Of a stretch of DNA of 64,000 nucleotides, positions 25,888 to 42,900 are shown piece by piece (the first letter of the stretch is position 1; every line of letters begins with the position of its first letter). The DNA is from Lucifuga dentata (taxonomy: Eukaryota; Chordata; Actinopteri; Ophidiiformes; Bythitidae). Under the pieces are notes generated by a model, which worked only from the letters and a program-made list of their open reading frames with translations, did no database searches and had not been told where the DNA came from. The stretch lies in the NCBI GenBank assembly GCA_014773175.1, contig VXCM01000465.1, forward strand, positions 4,896 to 68,895, given 5' to 3'. The translations under genes and the position numbers were made by a program.

Positions 25888-27242
25888 TGTTGCAAATGGA
25901 AGTCAGAGACAGCTACAGCCTCAACGTTAGTCCCCTTTCGCTCTGGCAAAGAAAATCAAGCTTTCACACTTTCTTCTAGTCGGTATGTAAAGGTCTCCAA
26001 CACAACTTAAACATAAGTCAAGCTGCGGGATTCAGAGAATTGAAAATATGGCGAGAGTGCAGGTCGACGTGGAAGGGGGTGTGGCAAAACAGAGAAGAGA
26101 TTTGATTGGATAAATGTCGGAACTGACATTAATGTGGGACACGCCCCAACGTGCTGAAGTGAAGAGACTGAAAAGTAGATCTTGACACAGGTTTAGGTCT
26201 CGATCAGATATCCAGATTTTTACCACTTCTAAGCATAAAATTAAAAGTTACCTTACTGTATAGTTTTAAGAAAATCAAACCATTGTTTGAGTAACAATGG
26301 TTTTACATTTACACTGTCTTAGTTGCATGAAGGCCACTGGTCAATTTAATGGCTGTACTCATGAGATTGTTGTCATACTCAAGTCAGAATGGTTTAGAAA
26401 TTCCACTACAGTTTTATTTGTAAAATGATGTCAGCCACGAATGTCTTTCCTCATTTAAAATACTGCATGGTCAAAAAACAGGTCATGCATCACTCTTTCA
26501 AGGTGATAAACATTCAGCTAATGCAATATTATTCATCCAATCATCACCATACACAGCCTTTTAATGTTTTGCAGTCATTGTGACATACTAAGAACAACGC
26601 CAACATTATCAACATCATCTATATCAATAAGTTGTCTATATGTTGTGACAGTTTATGCTGGTAAATATTCAGCTGTTGCAATATTATTCATCTGCTTCAT
26701 CATACACAGCTTCAAGTGTTTTGTGTACATGTTAACTGAGTAGGGAGCAACAAAATGCTGTTGAAAGTGAAAGTATAAATTGGAGTGGAAGTTCAGGCTC
26801 AGGACATTTTGACCAATGTGGGAAGGTAGTATAAACTGTGCTTTTACAAAAGAATACATGCTACATTATAATGTATATCCAAGAGAGTTCTGAGGAAGTT
26901 GGGCTGTTAAATTTTGTTGAAAGTTGAATAAAACATTGAGGAGTCAAAGTAGCAATTCATTTTTCCAAGAACAGTTATTAATTCACAAAATGAGACGTGA
27001 ATATCCCATTTGCCCTTAGATACTATGAATGACATCAGCATTTGTCATTACAAGTCACAGTTCTATTAGTAACACAAAAATACATATAAATATGCCTCAA
27101 AATTATAGCAGTCAGCAACATAAGATTTAAGAAAATTAGGAGGAACTAAGCGTGGGGGAAGTTCAGCATAACACTTCCGAACTGTTATTTAGAATAGCCT
27201 TGTGCAAGGAATCATGAGATCACTTACTCTCAAGCTGCAAAC
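25888..27242. other. Divergent intergenic region between kdelr2 and igsf6
   Basis: This stretch should hold the promoters of both genes, which are transcribed away from each other. The first roughly 250 bp upstream of kdelr2 are relatively GC-rich with several CpGs, as expected of a housekeeping promoter. The igsf6 side is AT-rich. No other exon is visible. Confidence 0.5.
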
Positions 27243-28854
27243 ATGAGCTGGTCATTTTGGTTTTCTCTCTCACTCATCTACCTGCCAATAATAGGTAAGA
27301 TGGCTTTCCTATGGTAGGTAGATTATTTAAAATTTTTTGATTAAATAAGTATTGTTTGCTAGCATGATACACCTGAAAACAAACTAAAGGCAAAAGCGTT
27401 GCTCCTTTCCACTAGTAGGAAAGGGACATCACAACTGTTGGTCACATATTCAACAATAGTTGAGTTGTTCATTCCTGAATTTGTGAGAGAAAAAAGTTGA
27501 GAGATAACATTATTGTATATTTATTAAATCTGTCTGTCAACTAACTCCAGGCAGCATTGCACACGCCAAGAATTGCTCATCACTGCCAAACAACGTGTGG
27601 AGGAAAACAGGACAGTCAGCTCACCTCTCTTGTACCATCAATTCAGAGTATTTAAAAGACAACGTGCAATGGTTTGTTTTCAAGAAAAGCTTCCATGGTC
27701 ATCTCAACTTGGCTAACAAGCCTCAAAAGTACCGCCTGGATGGAGCATCTTTACACATCAAATCACTTGATGTGCATGACAGTGGGATTTATCACTGTGC
27801 TGGAGTATTAAATGGACAACCTGCATCAGGTGCACAGGTGATAGGGTCGGGTACTGCTCTTGTTGTTAGGGGTAAGGCTCTTTTGACTGGAATGACATAA
27901 CCTTTAACTTTTCATTTGAATTTAATTGTAAAAAACTTATTATATTGTTTCCTGTAGATGTCAATATAATGAAGTATGCTCTTCTGTGGTCAGCATTTCT
28001 CATCTTGGCTATCTACAGCCTCACACTCATGACATTTATCATTCTAAAAAAGGTAACTTACTTTGACTGTTTTCTTAAGTGCACTTTTCGAGCTGTCATT
28101 TCTACATGTCAACAAGATTGAAAAACAAGTATGTTCTGTGTACTGTTTGTTAAAAATAAGCTGTTGTCTATTATAGAATGGCCGTAATATATGTATTTGC
28201 AGAAGGACATGCAAATCTCACAAGGTAGGCTAGATATTTCTGGTTCTCTTTGTTTAATTTATGGTTGGTTGGTAGTTTTGTCTACTAAATTTGAGAATGC
28301 TCAATACAAAAAAAGAGGAAGAGGAGCTCAAGACTCTGGAAATTATTTCCTGGAAAATGCTAGTACTATGCCACAAATGACAAACGATTTATGTAATTGC
28401 TTCATTTTAAAAAAAAATAATTTTAAGGAAAATTAAAAGCAAATGGCAACAACATATCTATGTTTTATAACTAATTACTACTTTACTTTAAAGCAGAACA
28501 ACCTAACTAAAACACTGCAATTCCGCGCTGTGGTGCAAGAGTTGTACAACAGAAGGAACTTAGAATGCAGTAAACATACGCCTACTAGAGGTCCTTCCCC
28601 AGATGAGGTAAGTCTTAATGCAGTACGTGGCGATTGGTCAACAGACAGGGTTAGTAAGCAAAACATTTCTGCATAGCTTATGTAACTATGTACACAGTCA
28701 TTTGTCATCATTCATTGTCATCATTTTCATATAAATTTTAATTTTATTCCAGGGTACAGATAATCAGTTCAACCCTTCAACTGATGGCATCTATCAAAAT
28801 ATTTGCGGTGTCAGTCAATCTGAAATGACTGACGAGTTCAACATTCATTCCTGA
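27243..28854 (+). CDS. igsf6: Immunoglobulin superfamily member 6 (DORA-like) receptor
   Basis: Single-pass type I membrane protein with one V-type Ig domain; the mammalian orthologue is expressed in myeloid/dendritic cells. Coding exons are 27243-27294 (signal peptide), 27551-27871 (V domain), 27958-28052 (transmembrane), 28497-28607 and 28753-28854, all in phase, giving 226 aa (human about 241). The signal peptide ends near AHA. The V domain has the B-strand Cys (AHLSCTI), the core Trp (VQWFVF), the DSGIYHC F-strand Cys and a GSGTALVV G strand. The transmembrane segment is ALLWSAFLILAIYSLTLMTFIIL followed by KK. The tail carries AVVQELYNRRN, which matches the human QELYHKRH region, and IYQNI. 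Identification rests on this tail, the domain order and synteny. A 22-nt candidate exon at 28203-28224 is left out because it breaks the frame; see findings. Confidence 0.85.
28203..28224 (+). other. Candidate alternative 22-nt exon of igsf6
   Basis: It is flanked by TTTGCAG and a GTAGGC donor. Inclusion after the transmembrane exon would add seven residues (KDMQISQ), then shift frame and stop four codons into the next exon, removing the cytoplasmic tail. Confidence 0.3.
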
Positions 28855-29160
28855 GTGAGAGAGAAGTCCAAAGCCATGAAATACACGACTGATAAGTCTG
28901 TAATGTGACTGAGGAAGTGAGCAACTCCACAAAGGCTGCAAGTCAGTGTGTGATTACAGCTTTACACTTGGAAAGTGAGACATTAAAAAGTAGTGGAAAA
29001 CTTCTGTCATCAATTGTTATTTTTCTCTCCAAGATTTATGTAGGGTTGAGTATATATATATATACTGTATATATATATAAACTCCACTATATTTTATATT
29101 TAAATATAAACTATATTTATGTGTGTTAGAGGTTTAGCAGTCACATTTAATTCTGTTCAG

Positions 29161-29166
29161 AATAAA
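29161..29166 (+). terminator. Candidate polyadenylation signal of igsf6
   Basis: AATAAA lies about 300 bp after the stop codon and is followed by a T-rich stretch and an A-tract. It fits a short 3' UTR. Confidence 0.6.
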
Positions 29167-29795
29167 CACATCAGTGTTTTCCTGAAAAAAAAAAAAAAAG
29201 TCAAAATTTCTAAAAAGTATTAAAATTACAAGTAATTTTGCCTACATAATAGGAATTACTAGCTATTTAACAGAAAAATATATTTTAGAAATACAGCCTA
29301 ATCACAGGAAGCACATTTGATCCCAATTTTATAGAATAGGTACATGAAAATAGTAAATTGCAATAGAAGTGTTTGGAACTTTTACACTAATATTGACCAC
29401 AAGTTATTTTGCTGATGAGTCAGTCAAGAGTTTATATCAAGATGATCTAATTATTGACTAGCACTTTGTAAGCACATTAAGGCAATTATGCTGATTAAAA
29501 TGTAGTAGAAATCAAAAATCTGGGAATTACTATGAATAAACCACTTTAATCAAAAACTATAAAAACCCACACATCATTCACATTCAGTATAATGTGGCCA
29601 TAGAAAGTTGATGAATATAAATGATGCAATCAGAGAGAAAGGCACAAAACAGACAGCTGCACAGTACAATGTAATACCCAAATTCACATTACAAAAGTTA
29701 CAATTATCCCACTTAGTTCTACATAAGTATTTACAACATCAAAGTGGTTATTTTCTAAGTACATTTTTATAACGAGAAGTTGTGATATAATCTTT

Positions 29796-29846
29796 TGGCT
29801 GAGGTGTCTAAGGTGCATTTTCCCAAACATCCTGAGTTCAAATCCC
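29796..29846 (+). pseudogene. Decayed tRNA(Leu/Ser)-like relic
   Basis: TGGCTGAGGTGTCTAAGG (29796-29813) resembles the A-box/D-arm of a tRNA-Leu, and GAGTTCAAATCCC (29834-29846) resembles a B box/T-arm. The anticodon arm and acceptor stem do not pair, so it is not a working tRNA. It could be the head of an old tRNA-derived SINE. Confidence 0.35.
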
Positions 29847-29988
29847 TTCTTCTAGTTTAAACCGTTCAATAAAGCAAAATCCTCCCTTCAGATTACACAT
29901 TTTGATTTAACCACTACTAGAAAATGACTTAGAACACAACACACATCTATATAAGGCCCCAAGTTAGACAACATAGTTTAGAGATTAA

Positions 29989-30545
29989 AGGACCATTCTT
30001 GTGGTTTTGCATGTTTGAGCCTAATAAATACTACTCACATACACATTACATTATTGTCAACCATTTTCCAAAAGATACTGGAGCAGTAAATTTTCAAAAA
30101 GATTTTCCTACCTTCCACACAGCCATTGGTTTCAGTTCATGCAATACGCTATTAAAATCAACTTGTAGTGAGCAAACTACATGTCATATTAATTTAAATT
30201 TTTTTGTAAAAGTTACTTAATTTATCCGGTCCAGCAAGGAGCTGCATCGAAGAAAATGTATGTCTCCGCCAGGGGATATAACTCCAGGAGAAAAGACTGC
30301 TTTTACCAGAGAAATTAAAATGACCGTGCTTTCTACAATTCTGCATTATGTGTTAGCAGGTAAAACATAAAATTTTAAGGTGGGTGTATCACCTGAACAT
30401 TTGATTTTAAAATACTGGCGGATTTGGCAAGATTATACAAAAACTAAAATACAGTTTTATGTTTGGAAAATTGTTGGCAATAATGTAATGTGTAAGCAGG
30501 TAGAATTTAATGGGCTCAAACTTGCAAAACTGATGGTATGATCCT
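29989..30545. mobile_element. TTAA-flanked MITE, copy 1 (piggyBac-like)
   Basis: A 557-bp non-autonomous element flanked by TTAA on both sides (29985-29988 and 30546-30549). The ends are imperfect inverted repeats of about 35 bp, AGGACCATT...GCATGTTTGAGCC against AGGATCATA...GCAAGTTTGAGCCC. A related element of identical length lies at 42201-42757. The TTAA target and terminal inverted repeats suggest mobilisation by a piggyBac-type transposase; there is no coding capacity. Confidence 0.75.
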
Positions 30546-31287
30546 TTAATCTCAATTTTGGCTAGAGTTTGGCCCAAGGCACTTCAGGTAAAAGTTTAAG
30601 CTGCAATCTGTAGCTTCTTTGTGATGTTATTTCAACTTGTTAGTATCCTGCAAAAACATCATCAATTTTAAACTTGACAGTTGACATTACAGTAAGCCAG
30701 TGTCCTTATGCAAAAAAACAAATCAACCTTAGAAGGTCTTAAGAATAAGAATGTGAGAGTCCTTGAGAGACTGACCTTGAGCTCCACCAGATCCTGGACA
30801 TGGATGCCCATCTTTGAAAAAAATCTTAAAACAGCTGTTCTGAGATAATCTATGGGGAAGAAAGAAAATTCCCCAAACATTCTTCTCAATTCTGCATTGC
30901 AGAATGATGTGCAACTGGTAGTAAATGATCAAAATGATCAGGTTTCATGATAACCACAAAAAAAAAAAAAAAAAAANAAAAAAAAAAAAAAAAAAAGATT
31001 GTGTGATTGTGTTTCAATTTAAAAAAAAAACAAAACATGATTACACTATTAGATCATCAATAACCCAAATTCTTCTTCAGTGCCATATTCATAACAAGTT
31101 TTTAATAGCTAGTGAGAACATTTAGTCACAAAATATGATCACTGAAGAAGAAAACCTTTTCTTCCTTACACAGTTACTTCTCTCTTTCTTAACTATGTTG
31201 TACACTAAAAAGTTTTCCCAAATCCCAACCAAGGGAATATTTATCAGTATACCAACCAGCTTCCTTGGAATGCTGAAAAGATGAAAG

Positions 31288-34200
31288 TTATCCATCATTA
31301 TATTTTAAGTCAACTGTGTGACTGCTGCGTATGGAAAATGGCCTCCATGCCAGGACTTGCAGAGAAGCAACACACATGGGCACCAGACACACCAAGCAGA
31401 ACATGACCCTGTGGAGGCTCTCCAAAGAGCTGCAGTGAGGAAAATGACCCTTGTTATAGACTCAAGAGTATTTTAATTTTAACATTTACAGCAGTGGTTA
31501 GGAAGGCACTGGAGCTCTTTAAATTTTGCACACGGTTGTGATAATTATTATATGAAACTGTAAATATTGCTACTTTGTGTGATAAGTGAGCCTATTCTTC
31601 ATGATATCAATCATACCATGAAAGACAGAATTAAAGGAAATGGGGCCCTTTTACAAGTAAGAGTAGACAGATCTAAGATATTTGCAGATATGTGTCACTC
31701 CAATATCAAATAGACTTAGAGTCATTTGGCAGATTTACAAGATTTGTCAGACTGGCAGAACAAAAGTGTGTACCTCGGATCTGAATCGCTTCCTGCCTGT
31801 TTAAGCTGTTCATAGCCAAAGTGGTTGAGGATATTAAGCACCAGCATGGGGGCCAGAGACTGAGCTGGCTTGGTGAACAGAGCATTTGTCCCAAACACCA
31901 TAGAGGAGATAGGAGAACTGTAAGAGGGAAAAACAACAAAAACAAACAATTTACAATCAAAGAACAGAAACTGCTGAACACTTGGCACAAGTTAGTAAAG
32001 TGTTACTGTCTACAGTTCACCTGCGATTATACTTCAGCATGTCTGAGTCAATGATGTCAGCCAAAGGCAAGCCAAAAAGACTGAATGCTGCTTGAATTAA
32101 GACCCTGGACAGAAGAAAAAGAGAAGAATAGCTAATTATTTAAAAAAAAAAAAAAAAAAAAAACAAGGTGCTGAAAAAAAAAAAATCTCTACATGCTGCT
32201 TTACACTTTTTAAGCATGTGGAAACAATGAAAGACAAAAATGTGGGAAAATAGTTAACCTCTTACATGCTAACAGTGAGGAAAAATGCCAGTATACAGTA
32301 GTACTGAGAGCCGAGTACCAGCATTATAACAGCCATTCCAGCCTCCATGTAGAAGGTGAAGAGAATGATCCTGTAGTAGCCAAGATCATGGAGCAAATTC
32401 TGACAGCACAATACTAACAGCTGGGATGGAGAAAAGGGATTACAAACAAAGTTAAGTTGATGGAATGCCAAATAAATGTGAAATATTAATCAAATGAGAT
32501 GAAATATACTAATTATAGAATCAAACACCAAAAGACACGACACAACGATTTTTCAGTGCATACTCAAAGTCACTCTAACAAAAGGTGCAAAAATTGTAAC
32601 TCCTAGTGAGCTTCAGGAGACCTTTTGCATGCTCTCAAATCAAATACACTTTACATTATCGCTGAACATTTTGCAAGGCATATGCTAGTATTTACACAGA
32701 TTTGCATGAAGCCACTAGTTTAACTTTGTGTCATTTAAATATGAAAATCAGCTTTCAAGACACCTGAAATTTGCTGGAGATACGTAATCTATCAGCAAAC
32801 ACCTAGTCTATTGTTTTAGTTAAAATTACAATACTGTCATGGTACTGAAGTACGTTAGGCGAGAGCAGTGAAAGCACAACTGAGCAACAGCTGAGTGGTA
32901 TGTCAACCCATTATGCACTAATGCTACAGCTCCTCTCCATGCTTTTAACATTAAAAACTAGAAGAAAATACCTGTGGGCAGATGAATCCAGCTCCGTACA
33001 TGAGGCTCTTGGCCAGTGATGGCAGCACATCTGGAGGAATTAGGTGCTCAGTAAATATCATGGTAAAATTACTGAAGAAAGCCAACATGAAAACCTGGAA
33101 GAAATTCATTAGGACAAAAAGCTGGAAGTCTCTGTTGGTCAAGATTTGCCATGTCAATGTTCTTAATACAGAGAAGGAACATGCTGATGAAGTGTGGTCC
33201 ACAGACCCCTGTGACCCTGATCCTTTGTTATCAAAGCGGCTCCCGCTGTAGAGGCCTGTATAGAGCATGCAGCAACAGCCAAGGACAGCAGTCACCACTG
33301 TAAAAGCTTGGAAGGCTGTAAAGTCCTCCATGTTTCTGGACAGTACACCACAGAAGAGGACGCTGGAGGAACCAATCAGAGAAGCCACCTGGAAAAACAA
33401 AAGGAAAGCATATTAGAGGGATGGAAATATGTATGCTGATGGCTAAAGGTGATACTTTACTGGGTCAAAGAAAGATGGAGGCAGTATCACACATTGATGA
33501 CTTACAATATCAAACACGTAACTCTGAGTCCAATTCTCACCTGGCTGTACTTTACGAGTCTAAGGCGGTTCTGATGCTGGCTAGAAATTTCAGCAAACAA
33601 GGCACATTGTGCCAGCAACACAAATGTCAGCATGCCATCGTAAGCACAGAGTGCTACCATCAAATGAAGGCCACTCAACCAGTCACCAGGGGCGTAAGAC
33701 CTCCATGGGAACCAAGCTATCAAAAAGGCAATGGAGTAGAGGGGAGCTCCATACAGGATGGAGAGACGACGCTGGGAGCAACATGGCACCTTTGAGTTAT
33801 CTTGCAGGTAGCCAAATAGAGGGTCATTCAGTGCATTCCACAGCATGTATACAATCTGTGAAGGCAGGACATAAAAAATAAAACAGCTTATCAAAGGAAT
33901 GCGGCTGGTTCTCACATTTTCTTTTGACCTACTGAATACACTTTTGTTACATGAAATAAAATGATAAAAAATGCGGCATACAAGACGTTTTCTCATGACA
34001 GACATTTTAACAAGTATACCACAATATTAACAACGATTCCGTTCCATTAAGGCGTGACAGTGCAAGGGTCTTGGTATTATGTATGCTGGTTTACTGGCAG
34101 ACCTAAATCGGACAAGATCATCATTAATGTTATTAGGTTACTGATTTTCCAGCTGTAACAAGTGAAAATGTTTACTACGAGAATGTTCTATTTTGTCTGC

Positions 34201-34433
34201 ATGATATTTTACCTTGAAATACTCACTTGTGATTGATGAAAAGCACCCTCTGATATTTTGTACTTAGTTAGAAAGAGCTTGACGTAGTAAAAGCTGAATA
34301 TGTTTCCCATCAGGCCTGATCCCAGGGTGGTCATGGAGTAAGCCACTGCTGCTGGATTGAGCCCGAAGCCGACCAGATGTCGGGCTACGTTCATTCCTCC
34401 TGAACGCACTGTTGAGACAGGTTTCTCCTCCAT
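31288..34433 (-). CDS. mfsd13b: Major facilitator superfamily domain-containing 13B (TMEM180-like), complete CDS
   Basis: Multi-pass membrane protein of the TMEM180/MFSD13 branch of the major facilitator superfamily; the transported substrate is unknown. Exons on the minus strand are 34227-34433, 33541-33855, 32972-33388, 32266-32420, 32021-32104, 31774-31917 and 31288-31429. All borders are GT-AG and in phase, giving 487 aa (human MFSD13A about 517). Key matches are YMLWNALNDPLFGYLQD at the start of exon 2 (family WNSLNDPLFGW), ALCAYDGMLTFVLLAQCALFAEI, NFTMIFTEHLIPPD in exon 3 and the TKPAQSLAPML motif in exon 6 (human TKPGQTFAPLL). The start is the ATG at 34433, MEEKPVSTVRSGG; a second Met lies 13 codons later. 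I chose the 13B symbol because the gene neighbours cdr2 and sdr42e2, as in human 16p12; on protein sequence alone it could be called mfsd13a-like. It is head-to-head with cdr2. Confidence 0.85.
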
Positions 34434-35180
34434 GATCAATCTATGTAAATTTGCAGCCGAGCTAACTTCCTGTTGGAACGGTTAGCTGGACCTATTCCAA
34501 ACTGTTGTTGTATAGCAAGCTAATAGTTTGATGACTGATGATTATCGAAAAACAGCCATATGTTAAAATTCAAAAGCAAAAACTGATTATACCTTTGGAT
34601 TATTTGGATTATACCTTTGGATTATTATTACAGTCAATTTGTTTACTTAAAAGTCTGAAATTCACACTCAGCATCAGCAAGCACCTCTCAAAAACAGCTT
34701 GAATTCCTTAAACACTCGACTGACTTACTTGTGTGTCTGGAGAATGGGGCCGTTCTTCAAGACAACAAACAAACATTTCATTGGTCAGAAGGGGTATTTG
34801 TTTCTACTTACTGCTTCATGATTGGTCAATAAAAACTACGTCAGTTTAAAGCAGGAAGTGGCAGCAATGAAGACATTTTAAAAGTTTAGTCGTTTTTCTA
34901 TATTGTAGTATAAAAGCATATAATTTAAGTAGCATAAATTTGAAATTTATTTAGAATGTATTTATTCTGGATGTTTCAGAAGTGCTGTTGTTTCCTTCCG
35001 GAAGTTTAGTGTGTTGCGTTCATCCCCAACGTAGAAAAGAGTTGCCACGTTGCTGTTGAAAACAGCCCGGAGTATGAACTTTCCTATTCGTTGCTGCTGG
35101 TTGCGGTGAGCGGATGGTAATAATACCCGTGTTTCAGGTTTCTGTCAGGTGGCGCCCCGCACACACTCCCTCACTGGAAA
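34434..35180. promoter_or_regulatory. Shared divergent promoter region of mfsd13b and cdr2
   Basis: Only 747 bp separate the two start codons, on opposite strands. Both promoters and 5' UTRs must lie here unless there are distant non-coding exons. The segment near 34980-35160 is richer in G+C and CpG than its surroundings. It contains short CCGGAAG-type ETS-like sites (for example 34998-35004), common in bidirectional housekeeping promoters. Confidence 0.6.
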
Positions 35181-39998
<4,818 letters not shown>

Positions 39999-42900
39999 GA
40001 CTCAACCAAATGTATTGTTAGTTAGCTTGGGATGAGATATTTGCACTCCTCTTACTGTTGAAGTTTACAGACAATGAAGAAACACTGAGGTTGTTTGGCT
40101 TATCTCCTGTCATCTTGATATACCAATATTGATATGTATTTTGTCCTTATCCGAAAAGAATTTTGTAAAACCTGTTATATCACTTGAAGTGTTTGACATA
40201 AGAATGCATTCCAAAGATCTCCAATTTATCAGCCAATCAAGTATTTTGCATTTATACATTAAACTACTAATACTAATCCTCCTTTAGTTGGTGCAGCAAC
40301 ACATACAGAGAAGGAATTGTCCAGCCAGATAATTGTTAGATTTATGTGTAGCACAAGACTTACAAGACCTCTAAATCCATAAGTATTATGTCCATCTAAA
40401 ACCGTGTTCATTCTTGTTTATATAATGTTAATCCAGTCCACTTGATCATTTGGTGCTTGGGAGAGAAAAAACACACTAATTATTATGTGTTGGTGAAAAC
40501 TTGAGACATAGGTGTTGCTTATGACTTATGCAAACAGAAATGTTGGAAAGTGACTGAATGGAAAGCTTTGTAAAGTAACTTAATTGGATGAAAGAATGTA
40601 GCCATGAAATAACTAAAGACTCAGATGTTAGTGGTAATTAGCTCAGTACCTAGTGTGTGTTGGTTTGTGCACGTTGACAGTCCTTGGCTCAGCATTTGGT
40701 CATTCGCTGCCACCAGAGATGTATCAGTGAACACTGGAAGAAATTGTTTATTGCAATCTGTGCTTTTTCTTTGCATGTCTTCATACAGCTCAGGTGTATG
40801 AATATTGCCAAATGTCTTTATATCAGTACAACACATGACAGTGCTGCACTTTTTAATGACTGAATCACAGTTTCTATTTATTTTCATAAAAGCTTAGCAA
40901 AGATGAAATGTTATGTATTTTCATTTGCATTTTTTGTCACTGTATTCCAGATCTATAATGTGATCATTGTTGCTAAATACTTGGACTGCCAGTTAAGAGT
41001 TATTGGAAGTAAAGTGAAGTGTACACTGTGATGCTTTTTTCTCTAGACATAACTAACGAAGTCTAAGAAAGTTGATTCTTGTTTAGAAAGTATTTTGTTT
41101 TCAAAGTGGCCATCCTTTACCTCAGACTTGTAATGTTTGTTCTGACTTGGAATTCCCCAGAAAGATAGAAAGGTTTTGATCAGTTTGGTCTGAAATTTTG
41201 ATCAGTCTGAAATTGACATAAAGATATGAAAAAAAATGAAATTGATGTAAAGAATTCAATTCTTATTTTCTATGCCATCCACATTCATGAGACTGATGAT
41301 GATGTCAACTTACTTAAACTTTCTGTATTATATGTTATGTATATGCTATATGTTGTGTTATATGATGCTTTTAAGAAAGAAATAATTAAAAGAAATAATA
41401 ATAATTTACTAATATGTAGTAGGGGCATATACTGTTTTGGAGCTGTGGATATATTGTTCAAGGTAACTAAGTGTCCTCCATGAAGACAAATGTNATATAC
41501 TGTTTTGGAGCTGTGGATATATTGTTCAAGGTAACTAAGTGTCCTCCATGAAGACAAATGTCTTCCATGGAGGACATTCATGGAGGACAAATGTCCTCCA
41601 TGAATGTCAAATGTCAAATTCTTGCTTGCAGCTATCAAGTAAAAATATTAATTCATGCAGAAACCTGTTGAGTATTCTCTTTACACTAAATGTTTGGAAA
41701 TTTGCTGCAAGTTTCATATAATGCATAATCATGTGTTTGCATGCAGGCTTCTGTGCAGAGGGCTGTGTTTCAACTGCCCTCCCTTCATCTGCATAATCCT
41801 AAATTTTTTTAAATGGACAGAATGTGATGGATGTGTGCTATGGTGTGTTGTGTGAATAATATAATCACACATCAGCAGTAAATCAAATTATTTTTATGTG
41901 AAACTCCAGACCTGAGATCTTCTCATCTGGGGAGAGCACCTCCTCATGTACACTCTGATCCAGCTAATAGCTATGGGGCTTTGTACCTTAAAGGTCCCAA
42001 TGTACTTTAGAAGACATAAGACGAAACTATGAAAGAACAGGAGACAACACACAGTATAGTCCTTCAAACTTCTTTTATGCAGCTCCATGCTGGAAAGGGG
42101 TACAGGATGGTCATGTGTTGCCTTTTACCAGTTAGTTTGACACTCTTGCCCTCAATTTTCTCCATGTGGCTTTGTAAAGTTCAGGATTGTTGACCCTTAA
42201 AGGATCATACCAGCCATTTTGCATGTATGAGCCTCAGTTTTCAAACACATAAAATTACTGACAATTATTTCCCAAAGCATACTACTGGAATGGCAAATTA
42301 AATTTTTTTCCTCCCTTCCAGTCTGCCATTGATTTCAGTTCATTAAAATCAACTTGTTCTTGGGATAGGTAAATCCATCATCGCGAGCAAGATGAATATT
42401 CACAGGGTTTTTTTCTTTTTAAGTTGTAATTTTAGCGTTTAGCTCAGTTAAAAGTGTGGAGTGAATGTATGTCTCCACCAGGGAATATAGTCTCAAAAGA
42501 AGACTGTGTTTTTGAAAAAGTTAAAGGACTGTGACTTCATAAGGCTGTGCAACTTTTAGCAGGCAAAAAACTTCAATTTTTAAGGTGAGTGTATTGCTTG
42601 AATATTTGATTTTGAAAGATTTTTTGAAAGAGATTTTGCAAATTATCAGGAAAGCTGAAATATGTTTTTATCCTTTGGGAAATGGTTGTCAGTAACGTAA
42701 TATGTACGAACAATTGAATATATTAAGTCAAACATGCAAAATGGCCACTATGGTCTTTTAACTTCTTGAAGATTTCTAGCCAAGAATTTGAGCTCATTTT
42801 GAAGTCCTTGAAATCATATAGACATATGTTACAAAGTTGCTGATATCCATGGACAAGCTTGGCAACTTCACCTACAGAAGTGGGTAGAAATCCTCTACCA

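Larger units (their letters stand above)
28855..31287. other. Convergent intergenic region between igsf6 and mfsd13b
   Basis: The region contains the igsf6 3' UTR, an AT-dinucleotide patch (29050-29080), a tRNA-like relic (29796-29846), a complete MITE (29989-30545) and a poly-A tract with an N (30958-30996). No METTL9 exon is visible on either strand, although in mammals igsf6 is nested inside that gene. Confidence 0.6.

Noticed and set aside
26032..26226. 64-codon minus-strand open frame upstream of kdelr2
   Set aside because: It lies in the kdelr2 promoter/5' region and shows no domain or splice context.
28203..28224. 22-nt exon as part of the main igsf6 model
   Set aside because: Including it breaks the reading frame into the conserved tail. 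Joining 28052 to 28497 keeps phase 0 and the human-like QELY block. It is kept only as an alternative exon.
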